From: a virus
Reading direction: 5' to 3' (one strand)
DNA: 31,395 nt
IMG/VR virus record: IMGVR_UViG_3300050010_000331
Location: 1-31,395 of that record
Shown here in pieces: positions 15,341-22,870 of this stretch; within the stretch, counting starts at the first letter, position 1; each line of letters opens with the position of its first letter. The position numbers and the translations under genes were made by a program. Under the pieces are notes generated by a model. It was not told where the DNA came from. It saw only the letters and a list, made by a program, of their open reading frames with translations, and searched no databases.

Positions 15341-16702
15341 TCAACCTTCGGCGTATGGATAAGATTTGCTGCCGAACGGCTCGTCGTAATAGTTGCAGCC
15401 GCCAAATCCTTGTTCTGGAATAATGCGAGTATTATAAGCCGCCTGAACCACTTCCTCCTTAATCAACAAGCCAAGCCATCCCCCAGGAACGCCTTGGGAC
15501 ATAAACTTAGGCCCAACTGCCTCCATTAATGCCGCTTGCGCATCCGGGCCACCGCCCTGCTCATCGCGCCCCCGGAAATGGTAATAAGCCATGGCAATCA
15601 AAATTCCGTCCAAACCGCTAATGCCCGGGATGTCAGTATCAACTAAAAACGGAGGCGTAGTGCGCTTGCCCAACACATCAAGGTTATTGTTCGTCTGATT
15701 CGGCGTTACCGGCTTACCAACCAACTGAATGCGCTGACACTTCGGAGCCGCAATATACGAAGAATTTAACGTTAAAATATTATACGAACCAGTTGAAGCA
15801 ACGATGGTTGGTGTAGGCAGTGAGCCATTTACAGCTGCCCAATTTGTCACTTGGTCTGGCGTGCTGACGAAAGAAGGGCTAGCCATGTAAAGAACGGTAT
15901 TGGCCGTAATAATCCACTCAGCCCCGAAGGCATACATTAGCGGATAGGTTGACGAAGAACCATTTTCCTGTCCGCTGGTGATCGGGGGGTTTCCAACCAA
16001 TGAATAGCCTTTGTTGCCAGTCGGAACCCAGACGCCGTTTACGACCGGCGTTCCTGCGCCAGACGCGATTACGCAATTTGCGGGCGGATTAACCACCAAG
16101 GAAACCGTTCCCGGCGTGGCTGTCGTGGATGATGGCAACGTCGGGATGATAATGTCATCAATCCTGTCCGTAGTTCCTAATGGAACCACAGTGTTCAGCG
16201 TGGCGTAGGAACGGGAAACTGTCACCTCATCAGACTGTAAACTGTCTACGGTTATAATAGAACCGTAATCAACCAATTGACTGTTGCTTAAATACAGAGC
16301 AGCTTGCGGCGTGTCAAACTCCCAAACGCACGACGAAAGCAGTTGATACTGCGAAGTGTATTGCGAGCTTAAAAACTGGTTGTAATCGGCGCGGTAATAC
16401 AGCATTGGCCGCTGCACATTTAGACTGGTGTACCCATAGTTTACACCTAGCACGAGCTGGAAAATGGGAGGCAAGATCACCCGCCCCTTGGAAGGCATAT
16501 AATTTGCACCTGGAATATAAGGCGTCGCCGGATTTACCGGTATAGTCATTTGAATAATGGAATCTTTCCATAGGAATTGCCTCCACAATTGATCGTGCGT
16601 TATCGAAAGGAAAGCGCGTATGGCATTGCCGTCGCGGGTTCCAGCGGAAACATTATTGCCCAACCGCTGCCCAACAATCATTGCAAGTTGTCCTAAATTC
16701 AT
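15341..16702 (-). CDS. Head-tail adaptor-like protein with an inserted beta domain
   Basis: 453 residues. Residues 1-45 (LGQLAMIVGQRLGN...AIRAFLSITHDQLWRQFLWKD) and the helical segment at about 365-400 (GILIAMAYYHFRGRDEQGG) resemble the helical ends of T7 gp11/P22 gp4-type adaptors. Those families are usually under about 250 residues. The extra length comes mostly from beta-rich sequence between, including about 205-302 with ASGAGTPVVNGVW, AEWIITAN, LYMASPS and a NW...NGSLPTPT ending. That pattern is familiar from adhesion-like modules of environmental phage tail proteins. The protein would sit between portal and nozzle in the virion. Confidence 0.65.
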   Translation of the reverse strand: MNLGQLAMIVGQRLGNNVSAGTRDGNAIRAFLSITHDQLWRQFLWKDSIIQMTIPVNPATPYIPGANYMPSKGRVILPPIFQLVLGVNYGYTSLNVQRPMLYYRADYNQFLSSQYTSQYQLLSSCVWEFDTPQAALYLSNSQLVDYGSIITVDSLQSDEVTVSRSYATLNTVVPLGTTDRIDDIIIPTLPSSTTATPGTVSLVVNPPANCVIASGAGTPVVNGVWVPTGNKGYSLVGNPPITSGQENGSSSTYPLMYAFGAEWIITANTVLYMASPSFVSTPDQVTNWAAVNGSLPTPTIVASTGSYNILTLNSSYIAAPKCQRIQLVGKPVTPNQTNNNLDVLGKRTTPPFLVDTDIPGISGLDGILIAMAYYHFRGRDEQGGGPDAQAALMEAVGPKFMSQGVPGGWLGLLIKEEVVQAAYNTRIIPEQGFGGCNYYDEPFGSKSYPYAEG

Positions 16703-16703
16703 A

Positions 16704-18374
16704 TCATTGCGGACTGATTAGCACATTAACCAGCGGAAAAAGGTCGAGGGAATTGTTTGCGTTAAACGTTTCGATCCGCACAAAATTTGTTGTAATTAGA
16801 TTATCAGGCGATATGTCCAAGCTACCCGCATGGGTGCCATTGTTCCGAACTGAGCCAGTCACGTAGTAAAATGGTGTCGGTGATGGGCTGCGAAAATAAA
16901 CATCGTAAACAGACGATCTCACGGAAGTTGCAGAGCTAACCTGAATTGCATCAGCATTAAACCCCGTAAAATTAGTCATCCAAAAAATATTGCCAGGACT
17001 CAACGCCGCGCAAACACTGCCAAGGATTGGATTGGTGCGTGCCACTGCTGCCGCATAATTCGTAAACAACTGAAAGCCGGTCATCGGGCTGGAATTGGTG
17101 AAAAATGCATAGAGAAGTTGGTTGCTGGTTGTCACCGGTGAAGTGGCAAAGCTTGTAGTCCACCCCTTAAGAGAAACCGCCGTTGGCATTGTCCAGTTAA
17201 CGGCATCTGCCAAGTTTGTTATAATTCCCGTAGTTGTCCCCATATTAGTAAACGTCTCAGTCACAGGGTTGCCGTTAAATTGAACCCGTCCTTGAGTATA
17301 GTTCGGCAACGCGTTTACATTTGTAAAATACTGGTACAACGCGCCAAGCGTCACGATTGTGTTAGTTTGCTGTAACGCCGATTGAACGGGGATAATGTCC
17401 GTGTTCGTCAGAGTCGGAGCATTTGTGTTGTACATGAAAATTCCCGTAATAGGAAAATTGGTTTGAAACCCCCACAAATTGGTAAAACCGTAAGTATTCG
17501 TTCCGTAAATTGTCCACGGAGCAAAGTCAAATTGCCATGACGATCCCAGTAAAAGGTTTGTTCCTAATGTGGAAGAAATCCCCTGCAAAAAATTTGTAAG
17601 CGTGATTTGATGGGGAACTCCATTCGTACCCCACATTAAAAGCTCTGGTTGATTATTAGTACTGTACGGCACAAAAACACCGTAAGGCGGTAAAGAAAAA
17701 ACATTCGATCCTGAACTATTGGTTAAAGCATACGGAAAAGCGGCAACGTTTGCATTACTTGAAACAACGTTCACCAGATTGGAAAACGTGATGGACTGCA
17801 AATTGGTTCCTGCCGCACTGTAGAACTGAAATAAATCAGAGTTCGTATAATTTGGATAACCTTGAGGCAATAAAGTAAAGCTTTGCGGGTTTGCTAAAAT
17901 AGCCGAAACCGCGGTGTAATAAAGCAGTGTTCCACCACGCGACAACATAACAAAATCTCCGGCTGTATATGATCCCGAACCGACACCGACAATAAAAGTC
18001 GGTGAAGGGGTTGCGCCGTTCACAAGGTTGTTTAAGTCGCTCGCATGAACGATTTGACCGTCAACAAAATTTTCCCCGCTGTTAAAAAATGTTCCCGCCG
18101 TGCTGGAATGAACCAGCAGAAAAAACACCAACAAACAACTAAACGCCTTGGGATTTCCTTTTGACCACGTTTTTTTAATGAAGTCGGTGGACATGCCAAA
18201 TAGCTTGCTGATGTCCCGGGCGCCAATTGGGTGTTTCTGCTTCCTTTCGCCGCGCTCAATTTCCCTCAATGCCCTTGGCACCTTCGCGTAAACAGAATCA
18301 GGATTGACCGATGGTTCACCGCAACGCACGCCAGGCGCACGTCCACTCAAAATGATTTCTTTTAAACCGTTCAT
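16704..18374 (-). CDS. Fibre-like beta protein with chimeric N-terminus and membrane/signal segment
   Basis: 556 residues from ATG 18374 (ATGA overlap). Residues 1-75 are basic and include GARDISKLFGMSTDFIKKTW, which looks like a helix-turn-helix. Residues 78-94 (FSCLLVFFLLVHSSTAG) are a hydrophobic segment followed by a plausible signal-peptidase site. A fibre-type opening follows (GENFVDGQIVHASDLNNLVNG), then about 430 residues of Thr/Asn/Phe-rich beta sequence. Translation from the internal ATG 18194 (Met61) would give a conventional signal peptide, so the first 60 codons might not be used. The overlap supports the long form; the signal supports the short one. Likely tail fibre or cell-surface protein. 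Confidence 0.6.
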   Translation of the reverse strand: MNGLKEIILSGRAPGVRCGEPSVNPDSVYAKVPRALREIERGERKQKHPIGARDISKLFGMSTDFIKKTWSKGNPKAFSCLLVFFLLVHSSTAGTFFNSGENFVDGQIVHASDLNNLVNGATPSPTFIVGVGSGSYTAGDFVMLSRGGTLLYYTAVSAILANPQSFTLLPQGYPNYTNSDLFQFYSAAGTNLQSITFSNLVNVVSSNANVAAFPYALTNSSGSNVFSLPPYGVFVPYSTNNQPELLMWGTNGVPHQITLTNFLQGISSTLGTNLLLGSSWQFDFAPWTIYGTNTYGFTNLWGFQTNFPITGIFMYNTNAPTLTNTDIIPVQSALQQTNTIVTLGALYQYFTNVNALPNYTQGRVQFNGNPVTETFTNMGTTTGIITNLADAVNWTMPTAVSLKGWTTSFATSPVTTSNQLLYAFFTNSSPMTGFQLFTNYAAAVARTNPILGSVCAALSPGNIFWMTNFTGFNADAIQVSSATSVRSSVYDVYFRSPSPTPFYYVTGSVRNNGTHAGSLDISPDNLITTNFVRIETFNANNSLDLFPLVNVLISPQ

Positions 18375-18874
18375 GATTTTAAAGGTTCACCCAACTTAAC
18401 CAAAGGAGACCAGGCAATGTGTCCAGGATCGACCTGATAACTTGGCGCATTCAACAACACAATTCCAGCCGCCTTAACGCAATCCAAGTCGTACTGACTG
18501 CAAATCAAGTGCGCGTGCGGGCTGCCGTCGTCAACCGCTTGGCCCAGTAATCCACGAAAGACGGGATTAAACCGGAAAAGATTTGCGATTGAATACGGCT
18601 CAAGTGCCGCCTCACGTTTAGCGCATTCAGCCAAGATCAAATCGGATTGTTCCTGAGTCAGTCCAACAATGTCAAAAACGTCAATGCCCGCCAGTTCAGA
18701 ACTGGCAAGCACCCGTCTGCGGACGTGAGGCGCGTAAGCCTCGGAAATCTCATTCTTAGACCGATCCGTTACGATTGCCGCATGCGTGTACTCGGTATCC
18801 GTTTCCTCGGTGATTAACCAAGACAACGGGTCGACGGCGTGCTTTCGGAATAAAACAATTTGAATGAGTGACAT
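18371..18874 (-). CDS. Permuted papain-like (YiiX/NlpC-P60 type) cysteine hydrolase
   Basis: 167 residues from ATG 18874; an in-frame TTG at 18883 would add three residues and overlap the preceding stop. His31 in YTHAAIV, Glu45 in NEISEAY and Cys125 in LICSQYDLDCVKAAG followed by DPGHIAWSPL give the His...Glu...Cys order of circularly permuted NlpC/P60 enzymes such as YiiX. These hydrolyse amide or ester bonds in cell-wall peptides or lipids. There is no signal peptide, so access to the wall would need a holin. It lies near two small membrane proteins, making it a candidate endolysin; a virion-associated hydrolase is the alternative. Confidence 0.68.
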   Translation of the reverse strand: MSLIQIVLFRKHAVDPLSWLITEETDTEYTHAAIVTDRSKNEISEAYAPHVRRRVLASSELAGIDVFDIVGLTQEQSDLILAECAKREAALEPYSIANLFRFNPVFRGLLGQAVDDGSPHAHLICSQYDLDCVKAAGIVLLNAPSYQVDPGHIAWSPLVKLGEPLKS

Positions 18875-18879
18875 AAAAC

Positions 18880-19389
18880 TCAATAGGTGAACCCAGTTTC
18901 AGCGTAAAACGTTGGGTTGGTATTCTGTTTGCCTTTAAAATAAAAAGGCAACGAAGCGCCAATGCGGAAGAACGTATTTGGCGTAGGTTTCTTGGACAAA
19001 AACAGAGTCGGCTCAACAACCTCAGTATTTCTGTTCCAGTCGTACCCGGCTCTAATATCGGCGTCAACCTTCAGATCAAGATGTTCAATTAGCGCATAGC
19101 CACCCTGAACAACTGCGCCATTTATCGGCGAACCAACGCCGGAAAATTGAAGACCTGCACCGATGTTGAACCGTTCAAAATCATATTGTCCGTCCAGGGT
19201 GGAAGCTGCGTTTACTCCGGTAACCTGCTTGTAGCCGGTGGCAATTTCCAAGCTGTTACTTACCCAGGAATAGTTTGTATTGAATGACGTGAAATAACTT
19301 TCAGCCGTTCCAATAAACGTTTGGTTTGTTTGCGCCCGGGCCGTAAAGCATAGGGCGGTGAGTGCGATCAGTGCGAATATTTTTTTCAT
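18880..19389 (-). CDS. Outer-membrane beta-barrel protein with signal peptide
   Basis: 169 residues. A clear Sec signal peptide, MKKIFALIALTALCFTARAQ, cuts after Ala19 or Gln20. The mature part has alternating strand patterns (FNIGAGLQFSGVG, VQGGYALIEHLDLKVDADIRAGYDW, FFRIGASLPFYFKG) and ends FYAETGFTY, an aromatic C-terminus recognised by the BAM complex. With about 150 mature residues an eight-strand barrel would fit. Phage-encoded barrels can change the host surface (superinfection exclusion), block receptors or help lysis. The family was not identified by name. It is placed in a late operon, between small membrane proteins and the hydrolase. Confidence 0.72.
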   Translation of the reverse strand: MKKIFALIALTALCFTARAQTNQTFIGTAESYFTSFNTNYSWVSNSLEIATGYKQVTGVNAASTLDGQYDFERFNIGAGLQFSGVGSPINGAVVQGGYALIEHLDLKVDADIRAGYDWNRNTEVVEPTLFLSKKPTPNTFFRIGASLPFYFKGKQNTNPTFYAETGFTY

Positions 19390-19392
19390 AAT

Positions 19393-19599
19393 TTACTTTG
19401 TTTCTTTGGTTGTTGGTTGTTCATTTGGTGACGACTGCAAAGCGTGATAAACGTTTGTTGCCGCTACGCCGATACCGATACCGATTGACGCATATTTATT
19501 TGCCCCGCTCGCCGCTGCCGCGAAGGCTGCCGCTGAGCCGGTGCCGATCACCAGGCTAGCCAAAATTATCCAAGACTTAACTTGAGGGGAAAAATTCAT
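19393..19599 (-). CDS. Small membrane protein, holin candidate, 68 residues
   Basis: From ATG 19599. TTG 19605 is also in frame, and its TTGA would overlap the preceding stop. A hydrophobic segment (SWIILASLVIGTGSAAAFAAAAS) and a second Gly/Ile/Ala segment (YASIGIGIGVAATNVYHAL) are separated by a short Lys-containing turn. The hydrophilic tail ends in Lys/Glu. Two transmembrane helices with a charged tail, small size and proximity to a hydrolase gene fit a class II holin. No sequence family was recognised, so this rests on topology and context. Confidence 0.55.
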   Translation of the reverse strand: MNFSPQVKSWIILASLVIGTGSAAAFAAAASGANKYASIGIGIGVAATNVYHALQSSPNEQPTTKETK

Positions 19600-19601
19600 A
19601 A

Positions 19602-19844
19602 TCAATTGTCCTTCTCAACAATACGCGTTGGCTCGGGCGTCACATTTTTGGTATGCTCCTTTTGCCATTCGTCCATGGCCGACATGTGAATCTCAAGCTG
19701 GGTAACTTTTTCCGTCAGCTTGTCAATCTTGTCCGGGCTTTCCCATTGATGGACTTGGCTAATGATTACAAACCCAACCACGGGGGCCAATAATGCCAAT
19801 GTTTGGAGTTTGGTTGGATTAAATCCTTTGGTCGAATTTGGCAT
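19602..19844 (-). CDS. Single-pass membrane protein with coiled coil, 80 residues
   Basis: From ATG 19844, with TTG 19850 as alternative start; the junction (TTG, ATT, ATG) is the same as for the following gene. A hydrophobic segment at about residues 15-34 (LQTLALLAPVVGFVIISQVH) is followed by a charged heptad-like helix, KIDKLTEKVTQLEIHMSAMDEW, and a polar tail. This N-terminal anchor plus coiled coil is the layout of inner-membrane spanins and of some holin accessories. No lipoprotein partner with a lipobox was found nearby, so a spanin role is uncertain. Confidence 0.5.
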   Translation of the reverse strand: MPNSTKGFNPTKLQTLALLAPVVGFVIISQVHQWESPDKIDKLTEKVTQLEIHMSAMDEWQKEHTKNVTPEPTRIVEKDN

Positions 19845-19846
19845 AA

Positions 19847-20317
19847 TCAAGGTAATGTTATGATGTTTGTTATTGTCGGAATCGTTGGATGCAACCCGGA
19901 CGGCGGAAGGAGTGGCGCATAATTCGTCACGGTCTCAACGAAACTATTTGTATCAAACAATATAGGGGCAGCATAAGCCGACTGCGTTCCATTCGTTCCA
20001 TTGGCTGTCGCTGTAATGTAGGCTGGATTTGATGGCAATTGGCTTGCCGAAAAATTGATATTGCTTTGACTTGAAGAACACTGACCAAGCCAAATCCAGT
20101 TATTTTTCAACAGCGTAGTCGGTGACTGACCCCATGCGTTGTAGTTCTGTATTTGAGGTTGTGGTGATATTGACGGAGTAAAGGATAGCGTTACCGTCTG
20201 TCCCATCACCCCCGTCACGCTCATCCCCAGCAAAATAAACAGTAGCAGACAGAGTAAAATCCACGCTACCACCTTCAGGCTGGAAGTTTCGTAATGATTA
20301 AATTGCTCGTTTTTCAT
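19847..20317 (-). CDS. Membrane-anchored or secreted beta protein, 156 residues
   Basis: Start ATG 20317 forms ATGA with the preceding stop; a longer frame to 20371 is less likely. Residues 14-38 are strongly hydrophobic (VVAWILLCLLLFILLGMSV), then GVMGQ, compatible with a signal anchor or a cleaved signal peptide. The rest is beta-rich: VTLSFTPSISP...YNAWGQ and NPAYITATANGTNGTQS loosely recall a fibronectin-III-like domain in which strands begin V-T-L and end Y-x-A-x-A. The tail repeats Asn/Thr/Pro. Function unknown. It belongs to a run of genes with export signals. Confidence 0.5.
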   Translation of the reverse strand: MKNEQFNHYETSSLKVVAWILLCLLLFILLGMSVTGVMGQTVTLSFTPSISPQPQIQNYNAWGQSPTTLLKNNWIWLGQCSSSQSNINFSASQLPSNPAYITATANGTNGTQSAYAAPILFDTNSFVETVTNYAPLLPPSGLHPTIPTITNIITLP

Positions 20318-20805
20318 GGCCCAATTTTTACGACGGGATTTGTTACCGTGGCGCTCACCACGAACAGCCAATTATTGCTGGGAACATATTTAAAATACGT
20401 CGCCGGTGGCGGTGCAAAATTGGCGGCTACATAGTTTGTGACTTGGTTGTACAAACCATTCGTATCAATCGTCAAACTCGTATTCGCCGCGTGCATGTTC
20501 CCGCTGGTATCCGCAATGGCTGACGGTGTATTCGTATTGCACGCCCACCAGAACGAGCCGCTAGGTGAAATAATATATTGATTCGTCTTGTTCTGATTCG
20601 GGTAGTACGTCCCATCCCCCAGCATGATTGGATTATGTGTGCCCGCCCCGCTGTAGAGTCCACCATTGCCGCCCGGATAGGCGAAAATGAAGGACGTTGA
20701 GGAAACGTTCGTAGCTGACACCGTGCCCGAAAACACAGCGGTCGGGGCAGCAAACACGGTCATGGCCAAGAGAGTTGCCATCAAAGTTAAGAGTATTTTA
20801 TTCAT
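20314..20805 (-). CDS. Secreted beta-rich protein with signal peptide, 163 residues
   Basis: ATG 20805 is chosen because it lies four bases past the previous stop and yields a typical signal peptide (MNKILLTLMATLLAMTVFAA, cleavage near Ala19/Ala20-Pro). The longer frame to 20853 overlaps the previous gene. The mature region contains VFSGTVSATNVSSTSFIF, a Gly/Tyr-rich loop and a C-terminal V-rich part, without catalytic motif. It resembles the style of the neighbouring fibre-like proteins (Thr/Asn/Ser-rich strands). It may be a surface or fibre accessory. Confidence 0.5.
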   Translation of the reverse strand: MNKILLTLMATLLAMTVFAAPTAVFSGTVSATNVSSTSFIFAYPGGNGGLYSGAGTHNPIMLGDGTYYPNQNKTNQYIISPSGSFWWACNTNTPSAIADTSGNMHAANTSLTIDTNGLYNQVTNYVAANFAPPPATYFKYVPSNNWLFVVSATVTNPVVKIGP

Positions 20806-20809
20806 AATT

Positions 20810-21934
20810 TTAAAACGTTGGATAAGCAGCCAGCGAAATATTTGACGGCGCATAAACAGTCATTCCGTTACTGGTTGAGAGGGTGGCCATTTGGGCAATA
20901 ATATTACTACGTACAAGAGGGTCAGCATACCACGGCGAAAGCTTCTGACCTCCACCCCCAGCAAAATTGTGCCCCACCAGAACTGCGTTTGTTCCTACCA
21001 CCATGATCCAAGGACAGCCAGAATCACCGCCGGTGAGGTTGTGGAACATTCCAATTGGCAACCAATATGAGCTTGAGCTAACAACCAGGCTCACCGAGTT
21101 GTCTGTAAGATAGCTTTCATTATAGGCAAAATATTGAACGACATTAGGTGTCAGAAATTGCCCTTGATCTCCGGTTACAATTGGAAAGAACGTGCTGTTC
21201 GTAATGCTGGGAAAGTAGTTTCCTACATTGGTTGCCAGCATCGGCAAAGGAATCACCGTTGCGGGTAGTGGTGAATTAAGCAAACACACCTCGATGTCGG
21301 CCCCCGGATTAAAATTCGTGCTGATCGCGTAAACCGTCCGCTGCACAAGATTGCCATCAGTCCCGAGCCAGACCAATGTCTGGCCCACAGAATACGGCGC
21401 ATGCTGACAAACCAGCACATGAAGTGGCGATATTGCGCAACCGCATTCTTGCCCAGTCAATGAGGAATTACCCACCAACCCTTCACCCACGATCCACGCT
21501 GAGAGCTGGTACAAATTATTCAGCCAGAATGCCGGATTAGCGGTAAAGTTCGTTGTGGTATAGTTTGCTACTGACAATCTAGAACAATTGACGGAAACAT
21601 TCGTGGCCGCTTGCAGATTCGTTACCGAATTGAAAGCCAAACTTGTTGGCGCAAAGGTTGCAAAGCTGGGAGAATAGCTTCCCGGCACCGTCACCGCGCT
21701 CTGATAACCCCAACCCAACCCTGTGTCCACCGTATAATTTCCAGTATTCGTAATGATTGGATTCTGATTCCCGTTAACATCATAATAGTTATAACCGACG
21801 ATAGACATTGAATGCCCACTCCCGAGCACAACATCGCGATTCGTAGTCGATCCTGAGGTCGGCACTGAGTTTGAAATCAGCGTCAACGTAATATTCGTCA
21901 GCCCGGCAAAAATTTGTATACTGTTCACAATCAC
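20810..21934 (-). CDS. Trypsin-like serine protease domain protein in the fibre/surface block
   Basis: 374 residues, GTG start in a GTGA overlap. Residues 1-100 are beta-rich and fibre-like. Residues about 105-345 carry a chymotrypsin-type triad in order: His178 (SPLHVLVCQHAP), Asp213 (PGADIEVCLL) and Ser305 (GGDSGCPWI), where the family consensus is GDSGGP. A VLVGHNFAGG strand follows the serine, as expected after the nucleophile. Six cysteines (117, 164, 166, 176, 217, 307) could form disulfides outside the cell. No signal peptide of its own is visible. It could be a virion surface protease acting on host surface proteins or on neighbouring fibre proteins; activity is inferred from motifs only. 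Confidence 0.68.
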   Translation of the reverse strand: MIVNSIQIFAGLTNITLTLISNSVPTSGSTTNRDVVLGSGHSMSIVGYNYYDVNGNQNPIITNTGNYTVDTGLGWGYQSAVTVPGSYSPSFATFAPTSLAFNSVTNLQAATNVSVNCSRLSVANYTTTNFTANPAFWLNNLYQLSAWIVGEGLVGNSSLTGQECGCAISPLHVLVCQHAPYSVGQTLVWLGTDGNLVQRTVYAISTNFNPGADIEVCLLNSPLPATVIPLPMLATNVGNYFPSITNSTFFPIVTGDQGQFLTPNVVQYFAYNESYLTDNSVSLVVSSSSYWLPIGMFHNLTGGDSGCPWIMVVGTNAVLVGHNFAGGGGQKLSPWYADPLVRSNIIAQMATLSTSNGMTVYAPSNISLAAYPTF

Positions 21935-22869
21935 TGCAAAGGCCCTCCATTAAACGAACTCGGGGCAATGACATTCGTGTCCGTGTACAAAGTGCCCGTT
22001 AACGTAATTCCGGCTTGAAATGCAGGGTCGAGGTTGTTGCAAAGCATGCGGTCGAAATGCAGTGTAATCCCCGAATCATTACCAAAAATGCTTGCCGTAT
22101 TTGAAGTGACCATTGTAGGAGCCTGTAAAATTGAGCCAGAAGCAAAATTGGCAGCATTGGTAAAAGTCATGGATTTGTTCGCGTAAATCTCAAACCCAGG
22201 GTAACCGCCCCCGCCAAAATGGGGATTTTGAATATAACAATTGTCGCAAAAAATAATATAATCAGACACCAATAATGAAGCCCCGTTTCCGCCTTCACCA
22301 ATCGAATTTGCCGTCTGACAATGTACCGTTGCGAATGAACCATTTGCTTGTGCATCACCAGCATAACCATTGAAAGTTGCACAAGTGATGGACACGTTAA
22401 ATGGAGCGACACCACCTTGCAATGTAATGTTCCCCGTCCCGCTAATTGTATTTGTTCCGTTGTTGGCGTAGACAGTTACATTCGCCCCGCTCGCCAGAAA
22501 CCATCCATAAACCAGATTTGTCACCGAGTCCGAATAGGTTCCCGGGTTCACCGCAATCGTCCAACCCACCGGCGTGTTCCCATTCGTCTGCGCGTGATTA
22601 ATCGTCGCCCAGGGAAAGTTAATCGACCCGTTGTTAGCATCACTACCGTGCAATGCGTCCACATACTTGACGTTGACATTAGCCCAGTTGGTTCCAGTTG
22701 CAAAAAAAGCTGCATTTATATTTGTTATATTCGCCCCATTCCCTGTAATCACACCATTAACTAAAACATTTCCAATCGTACCAAACGACCCCTGACCAGA
22801 CCCGAACTGAGCACGCGCTGTCACGCACATTAAAAATGTGACGATGAATAAGCCGATGATATTTTTCAT
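21931..22869 (-). CDS. Secreted right-handed beta-helix protein (tailspike-like)
   Basis: 312 residues. Signal peptide MKNIIGLFIVTFLMCVTARA with likely cleavage near ARA-Q, the same end as the outer-membrane barrel gene. Residues about 66-105 (VKYVDALHGSDANNGS followed by PWATINHAQ) match the DUF1565/pectate-lyase-like start, where Y-V-D-x-x-x-G-x-D and P-x-x-T-I are typical. The following 200 residues show repeating turns (VTVYANNGTNTISGTG, ITLQGG, FEIYANKSMTF) as in a parallel beta-helix. Such domains bind or cleave polysaccharide in tailspikes; catalytic residues cannot be named here. A Sec signal on a tailspike-like protein is unusual. Confidence 0.62.
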   Translation of the reverse strand: MKNIIGLFIVTFLMCVTARAQFGSGQGSFGTIGNVLVNGVITGNGANITNINAAFFATGTNWANVNVKYVDALHGSDANNGSINFPWATINHAQTNGNTPVGWTIAVNPGTYSDSVTNLVYGWFLASGANVTVYANNGTNTISGTGNITLQGGVAPFNVSITCATFNGYAGDAQANGSFATVHCQTANSIGEGGNGASLLVSDYIIFCDNCYIQNPHFGGGGYPGFEIYANKSMTFTNAANFASGSILQAPTMVTSNTASIFGNDSGITLHFDRMLCNNLDPAFQAGITLTGTLYTDTNVIAPSSFNGGPLQ

Positions 22870-22870
22870 G

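Noticed and set aside
20806-20853. 16-residue N-terminal extension of the secreted 163-residue protein
   Set aside because: It would overlap the protease gene by over 40 bases and spoil the signal peptide; ATG 20805 lies four bases after the previous stop.
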